DNA of 7,105 nucleotides, taken from NCBI GenBank assembly GCA_031288985.1, contig JAITQH010000030.1:1-7105 (forward strand), written 5' to 3'. The stretch comes from Candidatus Methanoplasma sp. (GTDB lineage Archaea; Thermoplasmatota; Thermoplasmata; Methanomassiliicoccales; Methanomethylophilaceae). Positions within the stretch are counted from its first letter, which is position 1, and the number at the start of each line of letters is the position of its first letter. The notes beneath the pieces are model-generated. The model did no database searches and was not told the DNA's origin. It saw only the letters and a list, made by a program, of their open reading frames with translations. This document shows, in pieces, positions 5,639 to 7,105 of the stretch. The translations under genes and the position numbers were made by a program.

Positions 5639-7105
5639 ATGAGAAAACTGATAATCACCGAAAAAGCGAATGCCGCCAGAAGAATATCCACGATACTCTC
5701 CGACGGCACATCCCGTTCGGATTCCGGCGGCGGAGTCACCGCCATGACCTTCGAGGTCGGAGGGGACGAATACAGCGTTGTCAGTCTCAGGGGACACATC
5801 ATAGAACTGGATTACCCCGAAGAGTTCAACGACTGGGGAAAGACATCCCCGATCGATCTTGTGTACGCGTCGCAGATCAAGACCGTGCGGGTGAAATCAA
5901 TTCTCAATAAGATCGGAGACATTGCAAAGACCGCCGACGAGATAATAATCGCCACCGACTTTGACAGAGAAGGAGAACTCATCGGCATGGAGACCGTCAC
6001 CGCGATCGGTGCGGACATGAGCAAGGTCAAAAGGGCAAAATTCAGCGCCCTGACGAAGGGAGAGGTCGAGAAGGCGTTCGCAGAACTCGCCCTTCCCGAC
6101 GAGAAGCTCGCCGACGCCGCAGAGGCAAGGCAGATCGTGGATCTCGCATGGGGCGCCGTGCTCACAAGGCTCATATCGCTGTCATCGGGACAGGTCGGGA
6201 AGAATTTCATGTCCGTCGGTAGGGTGCAGAGCCCCACGCTGAAGCTTCTTGTGGACCGCCATGAGGAGATAGAGAGATTCGTACCCGTCCCGTTCTGGAA
6301 CGTGGGGGGGAAGTTCGGCATGCTCGCGTTCAGGGGAGAGCACGACAAGGATCCGTTTTGGAACAAAGAGGATGCCGAAGCGATCATGGCCAAGGTCTCG
6401 GACGTCCCCAAGGGGACGGTCATATCATGCGTGGCGTCGGACAAAGAAGAGTACCGCCCCGCCCCATTCGACACCACCGCCATGCAGGTGGAGGCCAACA
6501 AGATAGGCATACCCCCGACCGTAACGATGAAGCTTGCGGAGGATCTGTACACCGGAGGATACATCTCGTATCCCCGTACGGAGAACACCGAATATCCCAA
6601 AAGCCTGGGCATGAGGTCCGTGCTGGAGAAGCTCAGGGACTCCCCCGATTTCAAGGCGGAGGCCGAGGAGATACTGGCGCAGGAGAAGATATCTCCGTCC
6701 AGAGGCAAAAAGAGGACCACGGACCATCCGCCGATATACCCTACGGCGGGCGCAGGCTCCGACAAGATGAAGGGCGACAAATGGAAGCTCTACGAACTCA
6801 TCGTGAGGCGGTTCATGGCCACCGTCGGACCCAATGCGGTCGCAGAGGTCACCGAATGCAAGATCGACGTCGACGGCGAGACTTTCAACGCCCACGGGTA
6901 CGTCCAAAAAGAGCAGGGTTGGAAGAAATACTACAAAAAGTACATCAAGGTCACTGAGACGCGCATACCGAAGCTGGAGGCCGGATCCGAGATAGAGGTG
7001 CGGTCGATGAGCCTGGACGAGTCCGCCACCAAGCCCCCGTACAGGTACAACCAAGGTTCGCTCATCCAAGAGATGGACAGGCTCCAGCTCGGCACGAAGA
7101 GCACG
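5639..7105 (+). CDS. topA: DNA topoisomerase I, type IA (N-terminal 489 aa; 3' end outside window)
   Basis: This enzyme relaxes negatively supercoiled DNA by passing one strand through a transient 5'-phosphotyrosine break. The frame is open from ATG 5639 to the window end. The Toprim domain shows KLIITEKANAARR with Glu8 and ATDFDREGE with Asp107, Asp109 and Glu111 (Mg2+ binding). FSALTK (135-140) and SVGRVQSPTLKLLVDR (192-207) are conserved cleavage-domain segments. The catalytic tyrosine is Tyr311 in YISYPRTEN, with Arg313 following. HPPIYPT lies at 363-369, and TKPPYRYNQGSLIQEMDRL and LGTKST lie at the end of the visible part. There is no reverse-gyrase helicase domain at the N-terminus. 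Any C-terminal zinc ribbons would be beyond the edge. The start is fixed by the family N-terminus. Confidence 0.96.
   Translation, partial: MRKLIITEKANAARRISTILSDGTSRSDSGGGVTAMTFEVGGDEYSVVSLRGHIIELDYPEEFNDWGKTSPIDLVYASQIKTVRVKSILNKIGDIAKTADEIIIATDFDREGELIGMETVTAIGADMSKVKRAKFSALTKGEVEKAFAELALPDEKLADAAEARQIVDLAWGAVLTRLISLSSGQVGKNFMSVGRVQSPTLKLLVDRHEEIERFVPVPFWNVGGKFGMLAFRGEHDKDPFWNKEDAEAIMAKVSDVPKGTVISCVASDKEEYRPAPFDTTAMQVEANKIGIPPTVTMKLAEDLYTGGYISYPRTENTEYPKSLGMRSVLEKLRDSPDFKAEAEEILAQEKISPSRGKKRTTDHPPIYPTAGAGSDKMKGDKWKLYELIVRRFMATVGPNAVAEVTECKIDVDGETFNAHGYVQKEQGWKKYYKKYIKVTETRIPKLEAGSEIEVRSMSLDESATKPPYRYNQGSLIQEMDRLQLGTKST

Noticed and set aside
5812..6780. Minus-strand open frame of 322 codons opposite topA
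   Set aside because: The composition is Ser-rich and low in information, and the sense strand carries all topoisomerase motifs including the catalytic tyrosine. It is a shadow frame.
1..7105. tRNA, rRNA, CRISPR array, insertion sequence or prophage signals
   Set aside because: No cloverleaf-like sequence, regularly spaced repeats, transposase motifs or terminal inverted repeats were seen. Almost the whole window is accounted for by ordinary chromosomal genes.

Overview
The window looks like part of an archaeal chromosome, most likely a methanogen of the order Methanomassiliicoccales or a close Thermoplasmata relative. This is inferred from several things: an archaeal-type TATA box in front of topA and a TATA-like box in front of nikR, a start region at nikR without a Shine-Dalgarno sequence, frequent ATA (Ile) and AGG (Arg) codons, nickel/hydrogenase maturation genes, and a stand-alone asparagine-synthase-like domain. 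No marker gene in the window proves the lineage.

Layout. At the left edge (2-250, +) is the C-terminal end of an AlkD-type DNA alkylation repair protein. It runs into, and overlaps by 23 bases, the end of a compact minus-strand gene cluster. Read in its own 5'->3' direction from 4985 to 228, that cluster is: an asparagine-synthase-like ATP-pyrophosphatase; folC (Mur-ligase-type folylpolyglutamate/dihydrofolate synthase); nth (endonuclease III with a complete [4Fe-4S] loop); a 37-bp gap that may hold a promoter; hypA; hypD; and an unrecognised 178-residue gene. The joints are tight: TGA next to GTG (asn-like/folC), an 8-base ATGAATAA overlap (folC/nth, if folC is read through its TAG), TGATG (hypA/hypD) and GTGA (hypD/178-aa gene). 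A divergent intergenic region (4986-5111) separates this cluster from nikR (+), the nickel-responsive ribbon-helix-helix repressor. A GC-rich stem-loop and a clear TATA box follow, then topA (type IA DNA topoisomerase I, +), which runs off the right edge.

How the parts fit. HypA and HypD belong to NiFe-hydrogenase maturation: HypA in nickel delivery, HypD in assembling the Fe(CN)2CO group. NikR controls nickel supply. Their closeness suggests a nickel/hydrogenase neighbourhood. The other genes are DNA repair and topology (alkD, nth, topA) and cofactor metabolism (folC).

The observation most worth following is in folC. Conventionally the gene stops at a TAG (2984-2982) straight after the motif LVTGSF, which is earlier than the family ends. 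Reading through the TAG adds 23 codons (TAAEAVRHLGG...) that look like the normal FolC C-terminus, where the TAG position is His or Tyr. The extension ends in a TAA that overlaps the preferred nth start codon by 8 bases. Every other complete or 3'-complete gene here ends in TGA. This is what one expects if UAG is a sense codon (pyrrolysine) in this organism. A single nonsense mutation or sequence error is the alternative.
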